64,000 bases of DNA. It comes from Dendrolimus kikuchii (taxonomy: Eukaryota > Arthropoda > Insecta > Lepidoptera > Lasiocampidae). Below, piece after piece: positions 22,463-33,695 of the stretch. The notes under the pieces are model-generated. The model was not told where the DNA came from, did no database searches, and saw nothing but the letters and a program-made list of their open reading frames with translations. The stretch is from the NCBI GenBank assembly GCA_019925095.2, contig CM034403.1, forward strand, positions 5,337,690-5,401,689, given 5' to 3'. The translations under genes and the position numbers were made by a program. Each line of letters begins with the position of its first letter. The stretch's first letter is position 1.

Positions 22463-23166
22463 TAGAATAGAATAGAATATACTTTATTAGATTACAATTC
22501 AAGAAGTTTAAGTACAGAAGACAGTAGGCAGTTTTATCACTAAAACCAATTTCTTCTAGACAACTTTAGGGTGGATTAGAAAAAAATTGGGTAACATGTG
22601 GGTTTTGCAATATAACTAGAATAAAAAAGTATATATATATAACATTTTGAAATGTACAGTATAATAGACATCGAAATGAGACAAAAATATTCATTTTGAA
22701 TTTGGTAAATATGGGAGAGATAAAGATGTAATAATAGACTTTAGAACCCGAGGTAATAATCCTTCATGAATCCGTTGAACCCCTGAAGAGACTGCGCACG
22801 CCTGATTTTCACAGGTAACTCATTCCACAGGCACACTGCATGAACTGTAAGAGATTTATTGTAAAATCGCGAGTGATTTACAGGTGTTTCCAGACGTATG
22901 TTTTCCGATGATCTGAGATGATGAGTATGACTAAGGTGTAGATATTTAAAACGCTCCTTGAGATAAGGAGGAGCTTTTGGATTAAATAATACATTATATA
23001 GAAGAGACAGAATATGAGCATTCTGACAAAGACGGACAGGAAGTCACTTGAGTTTAACACGAAATTCTGAGATATGATCATATTTACTTATGGAGTTGCC
23101 CAAGTTTATTAAGCTGGCTTTCGGTGAGGTCAAGATAGCTGACATCGGCGTAATCTAGGATTGTGT
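22463..23166 (-). mobile_element. CR1-like LINE, 3' portion
   Basis: Left to right: the (TAGAA)n tail reversed, a 3' UTR with the recurrent 'gttgtctagaagaaattgg' and 'agtgataa' blocks, then the coding fragment 22741-23166. It supplies the family identity for the isolated 3' UTRs at 12377, 13696, 38075 and 58376. Confidence 0.7.
22741..23166 (-). pseudogene. CR1-like reverse transcriptase C-terminal region
   Basis: The minus strand encodes 'LPVRLCQNAHILSLLYN', then 'APPYLKERFKYLHLSH', 'VCLWNELPVKIRRAQS' and a final 'DYYLGF' with TAA at 22741-22743. Further upstream, in another frame, 'VSYLDLTESQLNKLGQL' continues the thumb region. One TGA replaces the tryptophan expected before LPVRL, and a shift separates the two parts. 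This is the conserved region after the reverse transcriptase palm in CR1/Jockey-group LINEs. Confidence 0.7.
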
Positions 23167-23199
23167 TAGATATAGATAAGTGTTAGTAATTTACAGAAA

Positions 23200-23500
23200 A
23201 TAATGATTTGGTCCTCCGATGGGTAGCGGACGTCGTGATAGTGTAATGGCTAGCACACACGCTCCAAACTCAAAAGGCGCGGTTCCATGCGCATGCACCA
23301 CTTAGGCAGTTTCCTGACCTACAGTGCATATTGTTACAATTACCACGTACTAACAACGGCATCCCGAAATAACCGATATGCCAAACCCACCAAGCTGCCT
23401 TGAATAAGCGTGGCGGGTATACTGTACGTTCCCCAGTAGTGGGACGTTTATGGACTGTTACTATTACTAACTATTTGGTCCTCTGCATGAGTGCTAACAT
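23200..23500 (+). mobile_element. tRNA-derived SINE-like repeat
   Basis: 'tgtaatggctagcacacacg' resembles a pol III A box and 'gcgcggttccatgcg' a decayed B box about 40 nt later. 'ccagtagtgggacg' further on is a common insect SINE tail motif. The age blurs its limits. Confidence 0.45.
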
Positions 23501-23711
23501 CAGAGGACTATCGTGTTTATTGGGTATTACGTTCAGGATGCTGTTTCTGATTCCACGCACTCTGCTAAGCAGAGTTCTTATATGATTCAAAACATAGTGT
23601 TGAAAAGAAACTTACCTATGAAAGTATAAGTAATGTAATAAGTTTATTAGTGATGCCATTTATACGTCACTATCTACACTGAGGATGGAATTGATCCACA
23701 GAAAAAAAATG

Positions 23712-24010
23712 GTGTATCTCTTATGGATAAAATCAGAAATGAACATATCCGTAAGAGAACTAAGGTAACCGATATAACTCGTAAAATTAGCAATCTGAAA
23801 TGGCAGTCGGCCAGTTACACTTGTCGTAGGCTCCATGGCTGATGGAGCGAACGAGTTCTGTCGTGGAGACCGCATCTCGGCCAACATAGAGACGTCCTCC
23901 AGCCCGGTGGACCGGTGACTTACGCAAGCTCGTCCTTGGGTACTGCTTGAGGCCAGCGAAGGAGAATATCGGCGCAAACTTAGGGACGCTAGTCCAACTG
24001 TGAACTACGA
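23712..24010 (+). pseudogene. RTE-type LINE polymerase C-terminus (third subfamily)
   Basis: The frame reads 'IRNEHIRKRTKVTDITRKI' then 'LKWQSASYTCRR', the well-known linker of lepidopteran endonuclease-reverse transcriptases. It continues with 'WRPH' and, in a shifted frame, 'RWTGDLRK'. A TGA and frame changes show it is dead. Confidence 0.75.
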
Positions 24011-24103
24011 ATGGCTGACGAAGTTACAGCCTCCTCGATATGTATGGATATACTTCGTTGTAACGTCATCATTTTGACAATTCAAAGATATCATTTATTA
24101 TTA

Positions 24104-24459
24104 ATCTATACTATAATAAATCTGTAAATCGTTCGAGATTGTTCATCGCGTTTAAAAATATGAAAAACTCAGGGTGGCTAATTCGGACTAGGAGATTTCA
24201 AAAATGCAATGTTTAGAATTTTTGTCTGTCTGTATACCTACCCTGAATGCCTACATTTTCATAGGAACAAGTCATTTATTGTATTACTTCTCAAATCAGG
24301 ATTTGAGAAGTAAAATATAAATATTTTCCTGGGCAGTTGTTTAGACTATACGGACTTAGTTACTTTGTTATTATTATAGTATGTCAAATAACGAATTCAA
24401 GTAAAATGAAACTACTGTTTAGGGTTTGACACGGGGCGTAGCCGCGGGGCAATATCTAG
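24104..24459 (+). mobile_element. Helitron-like element
   Basis: It opens TCTATACTATAATAAATC, preceded by A, and ends GCCGCGGGGCAATATCTAG. It contains a 14-bp perfect hairpin (24284-24297 with 24300-24313). Confidence 0.6.
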
Positions 24460-25139
24460 CCTCGAATAAAATCAAATTTATTTGTTCAAAATATTTTTAT
24501 ATGCAAGAGATTAAGATTGAAATTATTAAAGAGTTGATAATATATGTCAAAAATTAAATTAAAAATATAAAATATGTAACAAACTAAATACGAAAGATGA
24601 ATACTTATTAATATATGACATATGACATTGGCAATAACATAAACACTGCAAAGCCAGTATTAAAAATAAGTGTCATAACAATTTTTAAGGCCGTTTTTAA
24701 ATAAATTTATAGGTATATCTATACCATAGTAAATTTGACTAATAATAAGGATTAATACCAATTTTATTTAACGGCATAACATTTTTGGTGATTAAAGTAA
24801 TAAAATATTTATTTCATAAGCCAATCTTGATTAACAGCTCTATAATTCAGGTTTTATAGTTAATCGATTTAGGCAGCGAACGACTTAATATGTACATGTG
24901 TTATTTACTTATTCGTGACATATTATGGTATTGGGATCTCTACTTGCACCGATCTTGACATGCATGTTTTGCAAAGGCGGCTCTAGCCCATGTAACGCCG
25001 TGTGCAATTTATACCCTGGCGCTATCTAGCACGCTCGAAATGGAATACTTGGTTATATCTTCACCAGTGAACGGAAATTCGGGTACAAATATTGTAATTT
25101 TAAATGATGTCGGGAAACAATAGGCAAACGTTCAGAGGT
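24460..25139. other. No gene; repeat fragment at 24960-25090
   Basis: AT-rich, then a piece similar to 965-1065 ('aaaggcggctctagcccatg' and 'ttcaccagtga'). Confidence 0.4.
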
Positions 25140-25444
25140 GGGGTCACTCTGCATCCCGGGGTGACCTAAGCTTGTTGCGCGGTTGAACAATGAGTGTAGC
25201 TTCGCTCGTCATCTCATGTTCTTCCACACAAGCGCCGCGTATGGGACGCAGGTTTAGGTTTAGCGGACTTCGCACACGCTGCGCGGCGCTTGTCGCCGCT
25301 GTCCGGTCCCACCCCCGCAGTCGAGAGGGACTCAGTATGGTACGAAATATATTCACCCTGCGCATCAAAAAAAATAAAATACGTTCAGAACAAGAACTCG
25401 CATAGAAACCGTGCTGAAATAGTACTAACATAAATAATGTTGTT
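25140..25444. other. Unidentified GC-rich island
   Basis: 25145-25345 is GC-rich and open on both strands for 70 to 95 codons. Neither translation has a domain that I recognise. It could be a retroelement UTR or part of an unknown gene. Confidence 0.3.
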
Positions 25445-25860
25445 CCATTTTCACTTATGACACAATTCGGTGTGTGGATTAGAGAGGGATTTTATCTCAC
25501 TGCGATCTTGGCGCAGGTGCTGACCGAACACGAAGGCTTTGCAGCGTATCTGCATCGCTTCAAATGCAAGGACAGCCCAGCATGCGTTTGGGTTTACGAA
25601 ACATCGGAAACCATCCAACATTTGTTGCTGGACTTTCCTAGATACAGCCAAGCCAGGCACGATCTAGAGTCCAGCACCAACATGAAGTTGGCCGAGCCAG
25701 CATTGCAATAATGCTGTTATCCATTATCTCGGTGTTCTTAAGACCCTACTGTGATCATCACCTGAGTCTGAAACGGAAGGAGCGGCCCTCTGAATATAAA
25801 ATCGACCGTAAGAGACGTCTATATAAAATAAATAGCAGGAAATTCATCTAATTGTATATG
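25445..25860 (+). mobile_element. R1-clade-like LINE 3' end
   Basis: The coding fragment 25457-25711 is followed by a 3' UTR with 'aagaccctactgtgatcatc' and an AT-rich end. No target duplication was found. Confidence 0.6.
25457..25711 (+). pseudogene. R1-clade-like ORF2 C-terminus
   Basis: It contains 'EHEGFAAYLHRFKCKDSPAC', 'ETIQHLLLDFPRYSQARHDL' and a TAA at 25709-25711. The alignment with the LINE at 40560-40740 is obvious (GHGGFSEYLNRF, HILFWCPEYSRERHDL). The knuckle cysteines are partly lost: H is kept and the final C is F. Domains before the knuckle are missing. Confidence 0.75.
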
Positions 25861-26369
25861 AATAATTGTATTATTTTATTTTACCCTTTTATTAGTTTAA
25901 GTTAGATAAATATACACAGTTATATTATATTTATTAGGTTAAGTAGTTAAATATACATTTTAAGTTTAATTAAATTTATAATGTCAAACATAACACTAAC
26001 ACATACACACAGACGCGCACTCACATAAAACAAAGTCGGAAAACATGCGAACATGAATATAGGTATAGTAAAATTAAGGTTATATTGGCTCCGAAGAACA
26101 TCGGGGGTAAACAGGCGACATAAAAAAAATTATTTTATTTCATTCACTACCAAGTTAACCTATACTGATAAGTGAAACAAAGATATGGTAACAAAACATT
26201 CTTTTTTTTCCTGACTTCCATCTATGAGAGTTCTTGTTTCGAGGGTACAGGATTAAAAAGTATTTTTTAGGAAGGAAGGGGTTAAAAGAATAATGGACAC
26301 GACGCCAATATAATCTTTAATTATCTGTTTTAAGTCTGATCTTTTATTGAAATAAAAGCTATTGTATAG
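25861..26369. other. No gene recognised
   Basis: AT-rich sequence without identifiable features. Confidence 0.35.
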
Positions 26370-26760
26370 AAAATAATAAAGTGGCGCGCCTAGTTTTGCT
26401 ACCGCACCCGGCGTCGCCCATAACACGGACGCAGGGTCTTTGAAAGCGCTTGCATATGAGGGTAGCAGCGGACCTTCCCCTCTCCTGATGAAGTACACTC
26501 TGCCACCGGGGTGTTCTTAGGCTTGCACACGAGGGCGCCACGGTGCAGTACCACTGTTCTAGATCCCGTGGCATCCAAGCAAGTGTAGATAGGGGTGCAG
26601 GTTATTAAGTTTAGTGTGTAGTGTGGTCGGATTCCGCCTCCCAGGGCGGGGTTTGGTTCCTCCGAGAGTCTCCCACGCGCACTCGCGTAGGCAGCACTAG
26701 GCGCTGCATATGACCTATCCCTGCATCCATGCCCTGTAGGTAAAGCCTGCACTGATATTT
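26370..26760. repeat. GC-rich dispersed repeat, copy B (uninterrupted)
   Basis: It shares at least 26370-26480 with the flanks of the LINE at 1128-1954 and has the empty insertion site at 26390-26399. The remainder is GC-rich and open for 117 codons on the minus strand, with no domain recognised. Confidence 0.5.
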
Positions 26761-26764
26761 TGCT

Positions 26765-27092
26765 TCATCTTCTTTCATTAATCTCTTTATACAAACACTT
26801 TGATTGTAGGTGATTTTTGTCTCACCTTCAAAATATCTGCAATATGATCATGGTAAGTACCTACAAAGTCGCGATCTACCGGTTTTACCATTACATTACA
26901 CATACCATTCACATTGTTGTCATATATTTGTCTTCTTAGTCTCCTTTCATCCATTCTCTTTAAACGTCCAAACCACCTTAACATTCCTGTCTCACTTGTT
27001 ATTACATCTTTCAATCCACAACGTTCTCTTACCGCAGATCGCATCAATCTTATTTTAATATTATTTTTTTTAACATACTTTGTATGTTCCAT
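26765..27092 (-). pseudogene. RTE-type LINE polymerase C-terminus
   Basis: The minus frame includes 'RSAVRERCGLKDVI', 'TGMLRWFGRLKRMDERR' and 'RQIYDNNVNG', then further on 'CIKRLMKEDEAK' near 26765. It is the same family as 11815-12214. The shift between these parts and the missing tail mark it as dead. Confidence 0.7.
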
Positions 27093-27652
27093 TTATTTTT
27101 TGTGTTGTACAGACTTTTTGTTGTAGTTTTAAATAAATTTATATTATTTCTCTCTTCTTTCTAAAATTTCACGTAATTTTTCGATGGATCTGACGAAAAC
27201 GAACGACGAAAGGAGTTTGAGAGTAAGCCCTCTGAACCATCTTTACACAAGAGTACAAGGGGTGCGCGGCACCCGGGCGCAAAGAGCTACGGGGCGCAAG
27301 CCGATAACTTTATACCTACACATACGTGTACTTGCTTACGTAATCTGTCAATTGTAAGTGTAAGTCAACAAACAAATTGTATCAATATAGTAAATATTGT
27401 AAAAACTCTAAATTAATAACATATAATCGTATTGACAACCTTCTTCTTTTGGAAGTCGGTTAAAAATAGTAAATTATATAAAAACACGTGCACATGATCG
27501 GCGCTGCGCCCAATGCAGCCGAATAACAACGGCAGCGGTTACAAGACCTATTTCATTACATTAAAGTTCGAAATTGTATAACAATATACACCGTTCAGCA
27601 TTTTTCATTTCGCTTAGCACTTTTCATCTAGGTGCGATTAAGAACTTCATTC
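27093..27652. other. No gene recognised
   Basis: AT-rich, with a short GC-rich patch (27260-27300) and the recurrent 'ggaagtcggttaaaaatag' motif at 27451. Confidence 0.35.
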
Positions 27653-27940
27653 TTTTTTTATTTTTTTTTATTGCAGGAGTTCAGCATACAGGCAGACGGC
27701 CCACTTGGTGGAAAGCGGTTACCATCGCCTATAGACTTTTGCAACACCAAAGGTGCTACAAATGCGCTGCTGCTCTCTTAAAGGAGACTGGAACCTGGTC
27801 ACTAATGCCGGAACACAACACAAGGTTGTTATGGCGGCATACTCTAGACCAGGGGTGGTCGCCATCCAGTCGAGCAAATACTCTACCACCTGGCTGTGGG
27901 TTGTTTAGTCGCCTCTTACGACAGGCCGCCGGGCCGCAGG
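27653..27940 (-). mobile_element. SINE with LINE-derived 3' tail, near full length
   Basis: Poly-T at the left, then the reversed tail ('gaaagcggttaccatcgcc') and body, ending near 'gacaggccgccgggccgcag'. It is one of the two most complete copies. Confidence 0.7.
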
Positions 27941-28393
27941 TAATTCTAATAAAATATTATCTGTTTTTACATCGGATCAATCCCTACTTTTAACCCTAAC
28001 ACCTAAAACTTTGTCATTACAATTCAGTTTCTGTGCAATATATATGCCTTAGTTTCATCTAATTATTCTTCTGCCCCGTCGTCACACTCTTAGCAGAGTG
28101 GTCGTGGTCGTCATGACAGGGGTAGTGGCAAGCTTCACAATTCGTCGCCATTCCTCTCGTACTGTAGCTTTCCTGGTGCATTCGTGGAGTGGACCATTTA
28201 GTGCGGTTCTAATTATTATATATGGCTAAATCCACAGCATAACCTAGTCTTCTTACAAATGAATATGATGATTTACTTAGTCAATTAGAATGGTTCTAAA
28301 AATGTAATCTAAAAGGTTATATAAACATTGCGATATTTCATACCAATCATGACTATAGTCAATTTTTAAATCCGTGACAGTATACAAAATTGT
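27941..28393. other. Unidentified GC-richer repeat at 28070-28210
   Basis: 'tcgtcgccattcctctcgta' and 'ctgtagctttcctggtgcat' have the look of a dispersed repeat. There is no second copy in this window and no coding frame. Confidence 0.3.
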
Positions 28394-28513
28394 TGTTATA
28401 AATATATTTTAATAATGTCATAACTATGCTAAATTAATTGTATATTAAATTATAATTTAATAAACAGTTAATTTAGCATAGTTATGACATAATTTTTTTG
28501 ATATAATTATAAT
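28394..28513. other. Fold-back element with palindromic loop
   Basis: 23-bp perfect arms (28415-28437 and 28468-28490) enclose a 30-bp loop that is itself largely a perfect 20-bp palindrome (28443-28462). Weaker pairing extends outward. Confidence 0.75.
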
Positions 28514-29853
28514 GTATGAAATATATAATTATTTATTTCAAACATTAATTATAAACTTGAATGCTATTAATTTAAAATAACGTTTAAAGTCGTCACATTT
28601 AACGGAATATTGTTAATTATTTTATTAAAATAGTCTTATTTTTTAATAGTGCGATCAGAACGTATCATAACGTATACTAATAACTTTAGATATGTTCATA
28701 GAAATAAATAAAGATTTGATTTTAGTAAATAACGGTCGTGGTTTTTTTTATGTTAATTTGAATATTGATGTTTTAGTGAAAAAAAAACCGAAGTAAAAAT
28801 GGCCCTGTCAATCTGAGTAGGCTATTGGATACATGGCTTCGAAATTTATTTATTTATTTTACAATGCAACAAATGTAGTACATTAGTGCTCTTTATGATA
28901 ATCTCTACACACTTAGGTTTGGTATAATGATGCCTACAATTATATTATAGAGCACATTATATGTTTCTGGAACCGGCCACATACATTTACAATATTTAAA
29001 AAGTAATTACAACATTTGAAAATAGAACTCTTTCGCTGTAGAATACAGTTTTGTTTCATCTGAATGTCAATTGTTTTTACGTTGTGGCGTCATGTTAGAA
29101 ATTGTGTGTCTTCATTACCATGGATTTAACCAGTGGTTTCGTAGCATGATTTTAAGTATAATTTGACAACTCAACAGAGCTTCGCTCGGCTTCAGACTGC
29201 TTTTGGCGATGAAGCACTGTGTAAGAGGACTATTTATAGCAGATTGTTATAGTTGCTTCAGTGAAGATTATTTTAAATATTAAATTTCCATAAATACTTG
29301 AGTGCTCTTTGATATTTTCTCTTGCTCATTTTTGCGTATTTATAAAGGAAGTGTATGTAATATCTTGCATTTCATTTCAATATCTTGAATTACATTTCAA
29401 GTCCAATCAGCACATAACAGCTTATCGTGGAAACGTTACACAAACATCAGCATCCGGTGTTGCCGCCTGCGCGTATTGCCGACACGTGTTTTCGCGCGCG
29501 TGAACGTCGTGTTTCAAAATATTGCCAGTCGTAAAAATAAGCAAATCAACAAAACGGAACTACAATAAGTTTAATTTCAGAAACATGTGCTTTATATTAC
29601 GTTTTTAGCTTCGGTTGTGTTATTACGGCAACGCAATTTACAATGTTATATTACATTGTCATTTATGTCAAGCGTCAGAGAGAAATCACTCTATATATTT
29701 TCATAATAAGCATTCGTCGGTCGTATACAGCGTCACGCCGTACGCAGCCTACGGAATTTGTAACGTGCCACTGCCTAAAAGTTTCAATTTGTAGTCTAAA
29801 AGATGCTGAAGATCGACCTTCACCCATTTGATAATCAGACGAGACATATAATA
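28514..29853. other. No gene recognised
   Basis: AT-rich with short frames only. The 29300-29515 stretch is somewhat richer in G and C, with no recognisable protein. Confidence 0.35.
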
Positions 29854-30230
29854 TTTTTTTCAACACACTTGCTCATAAAGTTGCTCTATGGTCACCGCAA
29901 TTAGGCACAGAATGACACCCATTATCAAACTGTGAGTAAAAAACATTATAACTCACTAGTGAGTTATAGATATTTTTTTTTTAATTTTATTGGTTGAGTT
30001 GCTTTGTTCTTAAAAAAGTTTTTAGTCAAAAAAAGAAAAGATCGTGTTCTATAGAACAAATAAATTAATGTTCCTATTGCTTGCTCATTTCATGCAACTT
30101 CTTATTTAAATAGATAATTTTAACTCGTACGTGTTTAATAAATAAAACTTTTACTCATATATAACTTTTTTTTATCTACTAAATAAAATGAGTTTTTGTT
30201 GTTATTTTATTCACAAGTGTGTTGAAAAAC
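29854..30230. mobile_element. MITE with about 18-bp inverted ends
   Basis: 'tttttcaacacacttg' (from 29854) is inverted at 30213-30229. Inside is a perfect 22-bp palindrome, 29947-29968 (TATAACTCACT and its complement). There is no transposase frame. Confidence 0.6.
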
Positions 30231-30234
30231 GTCG

Positions 30235-30352
30235 TATGATACACGTGTGTATTGATGATTACCGTCCTCGGCTCTCTTAAGACCCTCGCCTACGGCTCGA
30301 GTCTCAATGGCGCCTCGGCGGTAATCACCAATGTTACACACTAGTACCATAA
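30235..30352. repeat. Imperfect inverted repeat
   Basis: 'gtgtgtattgatgattaccg' (30245-30264) is inverted at about 30331-30350 ('cggtaatcaccaatgttaca'). Its GC-rich centre contains 'ctacggctcgagtctc'. It may be part of the adjacent MITE. Confidence 0.5.
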
Positions 30353-30817
30353 TGTACTATTATAAATTATATTGATTTATAAGCACGCCTATGTTAGCTT
30401 GCCAATCGAAAAATGTTCATGGCTATTTTTGAAGTCTTCAAAGCATGGCAATCACAAAAAGGAAAGCGAGTAGTATGAAACGCTGTATAATGTATTCTAT
30501 CTCATTCTCTCGCAGGCTAGATTTTTGTGCCCTATAGATTTATGTTGTTTATCTCTTTTAGTGTCGCTTTCATCGAGGTTCAAATCACAACGGTTCTTGA
30601 AAAGTTTCACTTGAAAATTTAAGCTTTATATATAGATTAGCGCCTTGGGATACCATTTCTGCAAAAAATGAAAAACCCAAAAGAAATAAGAAAAAAGTTT
30701 GGATAAAATTTTAGTTAAATTGTGTCCTTAGATGATTAATATAAGATATTTTCTACTGTAATATCTAACTTTAGTTGTTGTTTAAGTTGTGTAAAAACAC
30801 GTTAACATCATTACAAC
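30353..30817. other. No gene recognised
   Basis: AT-rich sequence. Nothing stands out. Confidence 0.35.
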
Positions 30818-30953
30818 CCGCAAGAGTTAACTTGAGACTTCGCTCGGGTGACGCAAGCGCGAGGTACTGACGTGTCGATAGCAAGAGCGGTAAGAAGGCG
30901 GGGGTCGGGAAGGGAGCGCGCATTCCGCTCAGGTCTCAAGTTAACTCTTGCGG
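30818..30953. mobile_element. 136-bp MITE with 21-bp perfect inverted ends
   Basis: The ends 30818-30838 and 30933-30953 are exact reverse complements (CCGCAAGAGTTAAC...). A second copy at 42043-43032 is split by a Jockey LINE. The superfamily is not determined because no clear target duplication is seen. Confidence 0.75.
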
Positions 30954-31574
30954 ATAGTAAATAGTGTAATTCAGTGCTAAAATCCTGTTTGTAATACATG
31001 AAAATGATCTTCTAAGGCAAAACAATGTTTAGATAGGTATTTATCTCTATGGCCAGGTATTTATTTGTTGGTAATATATTAAAACTTTCAGGTTATAATT
31101 TTTAGTTTTTGCGACTGTTCGACCGGATACTTCATGTTTTGTATTTGTAACACTATATATATAAAGATTACATTTCTGCACTTCTGTATATAAACTGACA
31201 CTGGGCATAATCAAAAACAGCTTAAATAGATTTCTCTTTACACATGAGTATATAGATAACCTTAGAGACCTTATATATGTTCTACATATATAAAAATGAT
31301 GTATTCGAAAATGTTTTGGAATGTTGGTCCTCCATAAATTTCAAGTTAATATCAGCTGAATTTGCATATTTATAATTGCCAATTTTATTTTGACCTACCC
31401 GATAAAATGTTGTAACCATTAGTTAGTATTGATAATCTAGGTCATGCTAAAGAACCAAATAACGTTTGGTAATAGTTTACATATGTTTTCTATTTTTTTT
31501 TTCTATCACTCGAAGATTTGAGTATAATTTATTATCGTTTAGTGTCCATTTTATAACTAGCTTGAATATTTGCA
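30954..31574. other. No gene recognised
   Basis: AT-rich sequence. Nothing stands out. Confidence 0.35.
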
Positions 31575-31828
31575 ATATACTAATATATAAAGTAGAAGAG
31601 TTTGTTTGTTTGTTTGCTTGAACGCGCTAATCTCTGGAACTACTGGTCTGATTTGAAAAATTCTTTCACTGTTAGATAGCCCATTTATCGAGGAAGGCTA
31701 TAAGCTATATATCATCACGCTAACACCAATAGGAGCAGAGCACCAATGAAGCATGTTTCAATATCGGGGGTTTTTTAACTTACTTTTTTTAACTATTCAA
31801 TGCGGGCGAAGACGCGGGCAGAAGCTAG
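31575..31828 (+). mobile_element. Helitron-like element, most complete copy
   Basis: The 5' part is 'atatactaatatataaag', then 'cgctaatctctggaactact', 'gatagcccatttatcgagg' and the 3' end GCGGGCAGAAGCTAG followed by T. The ends fit Helitron TC...CTAG/T rules, though a 3' hairpin is not obvious. No protein is encoded. Confidence 0.65.
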
Positions 31829-31895
31829 TATAGTATATTGCAACACCGATTTTCTAAGTGCCAGTGATTTTAGTAAACAACCTAAATCTACATAT

Positions 31896-32101
31896 TATAA
31901 ATCTCCATGATCAAATTGATCGTTTACTAGCAGAAGGTGATGTCAGGAGCCTTAAGAACAGACGAGCGTGCATGACAAGAGTTATCAATGTCAAAGAAGC
32001 AAGTGAGGTGTGTAAGAATAAGCCTAAATGGCGCTCTGTTGTTCGTGCCTACCCCGCAAGGGAACTGGCGTGAAGTTATGTATGTATGTATAAATCTCCA
32101 T
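31896..32101 (+). mobile_element. RTE-type LINE 3' end with 13-bp target duplication
   Basis: 'tataaatctccat' at 31896-31908 and 32089-32101 brackets 180 bp. The frame reads 'EGDVRSLKNRRACMTRVI' and 'KPKWRSVVRAYPARELA', with TGA at 32071-32073 followed within a few bases by (TATG)n. It is the longest of the short RTE-end copies, with an undisturbed frame, so probably young. Confidence 0.85.
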
Positions 32102-32623
32102 TATGTTACAGTTATATGAAAAACTTTCATACAACTGTACTATGAATGTGTTCCCGGGTTTAGGTTAAAATTAAAAAAAATATGTTTGAGAATCAAGTAA
32201 GCCAGGCGGGTCTTATACATGACAGCAGCGTCATATGATGGCAATGTTGTCATGTACAGGTTCTGCGTGTTCTGCTTTTACTACCTGCTTAATCTGCCTA
32301 CACTGGCTGCCTGTTCATCCTCTGCATATTTTCAATCTTGGTCTCTGTATTTATGTATTTTTCAAGTTTTATTGACCTCTATAGGTTGTATGCCTTTTTA
32401 GACGGAATACGAGCGAATAAGACTGAATAAGACTGAATTACCTTTCAAGGCAATAACTAATATATAATATTTGATGGCTCTTTTTTCTGTTCTTTTTTGT
32501 AGGGGTTATGGCTTCAATGGAATTAGCATTGAATTACCAATATCACAGTACTTAAGATCGAATCATATTACCACTTTGGTATTATGAAATAATTCTTTAA
32601 AACCTTTAATAAACATGGTGAAT
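32102..32623. other. No gene recognised
   Basis: Mixed AT-rich sequence. A 60-codon frame at 32219-32401 looks like chance. Confidence 0.35.
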
Positions 32624-32935
32624 ATTTTTTTTTTGCACTAGTTTAGCAGATAGACAGACGACCCACTTGATGGAAAGCGGTTACCATCGCCTATGGACAA
32701 TTTTAACACCAAAGGTGCTACAAATGCTCTGCTGCTCTCTTAAGCGAGACTGGAACCTGGTCACTAATGCCGGAACACAACTCAAAGTTGTTATGGCGAC
32801 ATACTTTAGACCAGGGGTGGTAGCCATCCAGTCGGGCAAATGCCCTACCACCTGCCTGTGGGTTGTTTTGTCGCCTCTTACGACAGGCGGCCCGGCTGCA
32901 GGAAATTATATTCTTTCTCCGTTCCTGCACGGATA
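32624..32935 (-). mobile_element. SINE with LINE-derived 3' tail, near full length
   Basis: From poly-T (32624) through the reversed tail and body to the 5' end 'ccgtgcaggaacggagaaag' (reverse complement, about 32913-32932). It defines the SINE's 5' end, where GCAGGA and TCCTGC can pair. Confidence 0.75.
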
Positions 32936-33045
32936 CGGATGTTTTACTTACTTATCATACAAACTTTCTGAGTTAAGTGAGGAAAAGTTAATAGTGATTT
33001 TTTTAATGTTTATGGCCTGGCAACTAGGCCTTTAAGCCAGGCGCA

Positions 33046-33550
33046 GTTGTATTGTAGGCTACAATCCACACCATTCAACGGAGTTCTTGTGAAAACTCGA
33101 AAGGCCACATTTGACTATACAGTTCACATTTCTCGCAAAAACACATCGAGGGGTGAAAGGCTATTTGTTTTAAGCGACATTTTGAGACAGAATTGACTTG
33201 ATGGTTTTCTTGGATTCTAATGTCTCAAACTTAAGGAATTATAATGAACCTGGTTTCCAACTAAAAACTATAGATTGTTTTCTTTTTTAAATATAGTATA
33301 TAGTTTACTAATGAAGTCTTTTTGTGGGTCATTGAAACTTCAAACTCCTCTATCGACACAATTTCGCAAATGTCGCTTAAAACAAATAACCTTGGACCCC
33401 TCGACATAATTACTACTCAAAAACTATCAATATCCTACAACTATTGTTCATTTTAGAGTAATTTTACACATTTTTAGAGACTAAAACTGCACAGCACAAC
33501 GTCCCCTTTCAGTTCCCGCCAAAAACTCGTTAATAGTGATTATATTCGAT
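33046..33550. repeat. Dispersed repeat split by a MITE
   Basis: It has the same sequence order as 8544-8840, with a 259-bp insertion at 33146-33404. Confidence 0.65.
33146..33404. mobile_element. MITE with inverted ends of about 40 bp
   Basis: TCGAGGGG at the left and CCCCTCGA at the right lead into matching arms ('ctatttgttttaagcgacat' and its complement). The 8.7-kb paralogue shows the empty site. A 2-4 bp duplication (around 'aca'/'acat') cannot be fixed. Confidence 0.7.
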
Positions 33551-33695
33551 AGCCCACAGATGAGACGGCTTGTAAAGTATTTTTTTATCGCACCCATGGA
33601 AGCATTCGAAAAGAAAACGTGAAAATCATTACTTTTGTTAATTCAAAATTGTCTCGAGAATTATTGTACATCAAAAACCTATTGATTATTTAGTA

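Noticed and set aside
25140..25345. CpG-rich promoter of a host gene
   Set aside because: No initiator/DPE pair, ATG context or donor could be matched, so it is left as an unidentified GC-rich patch.
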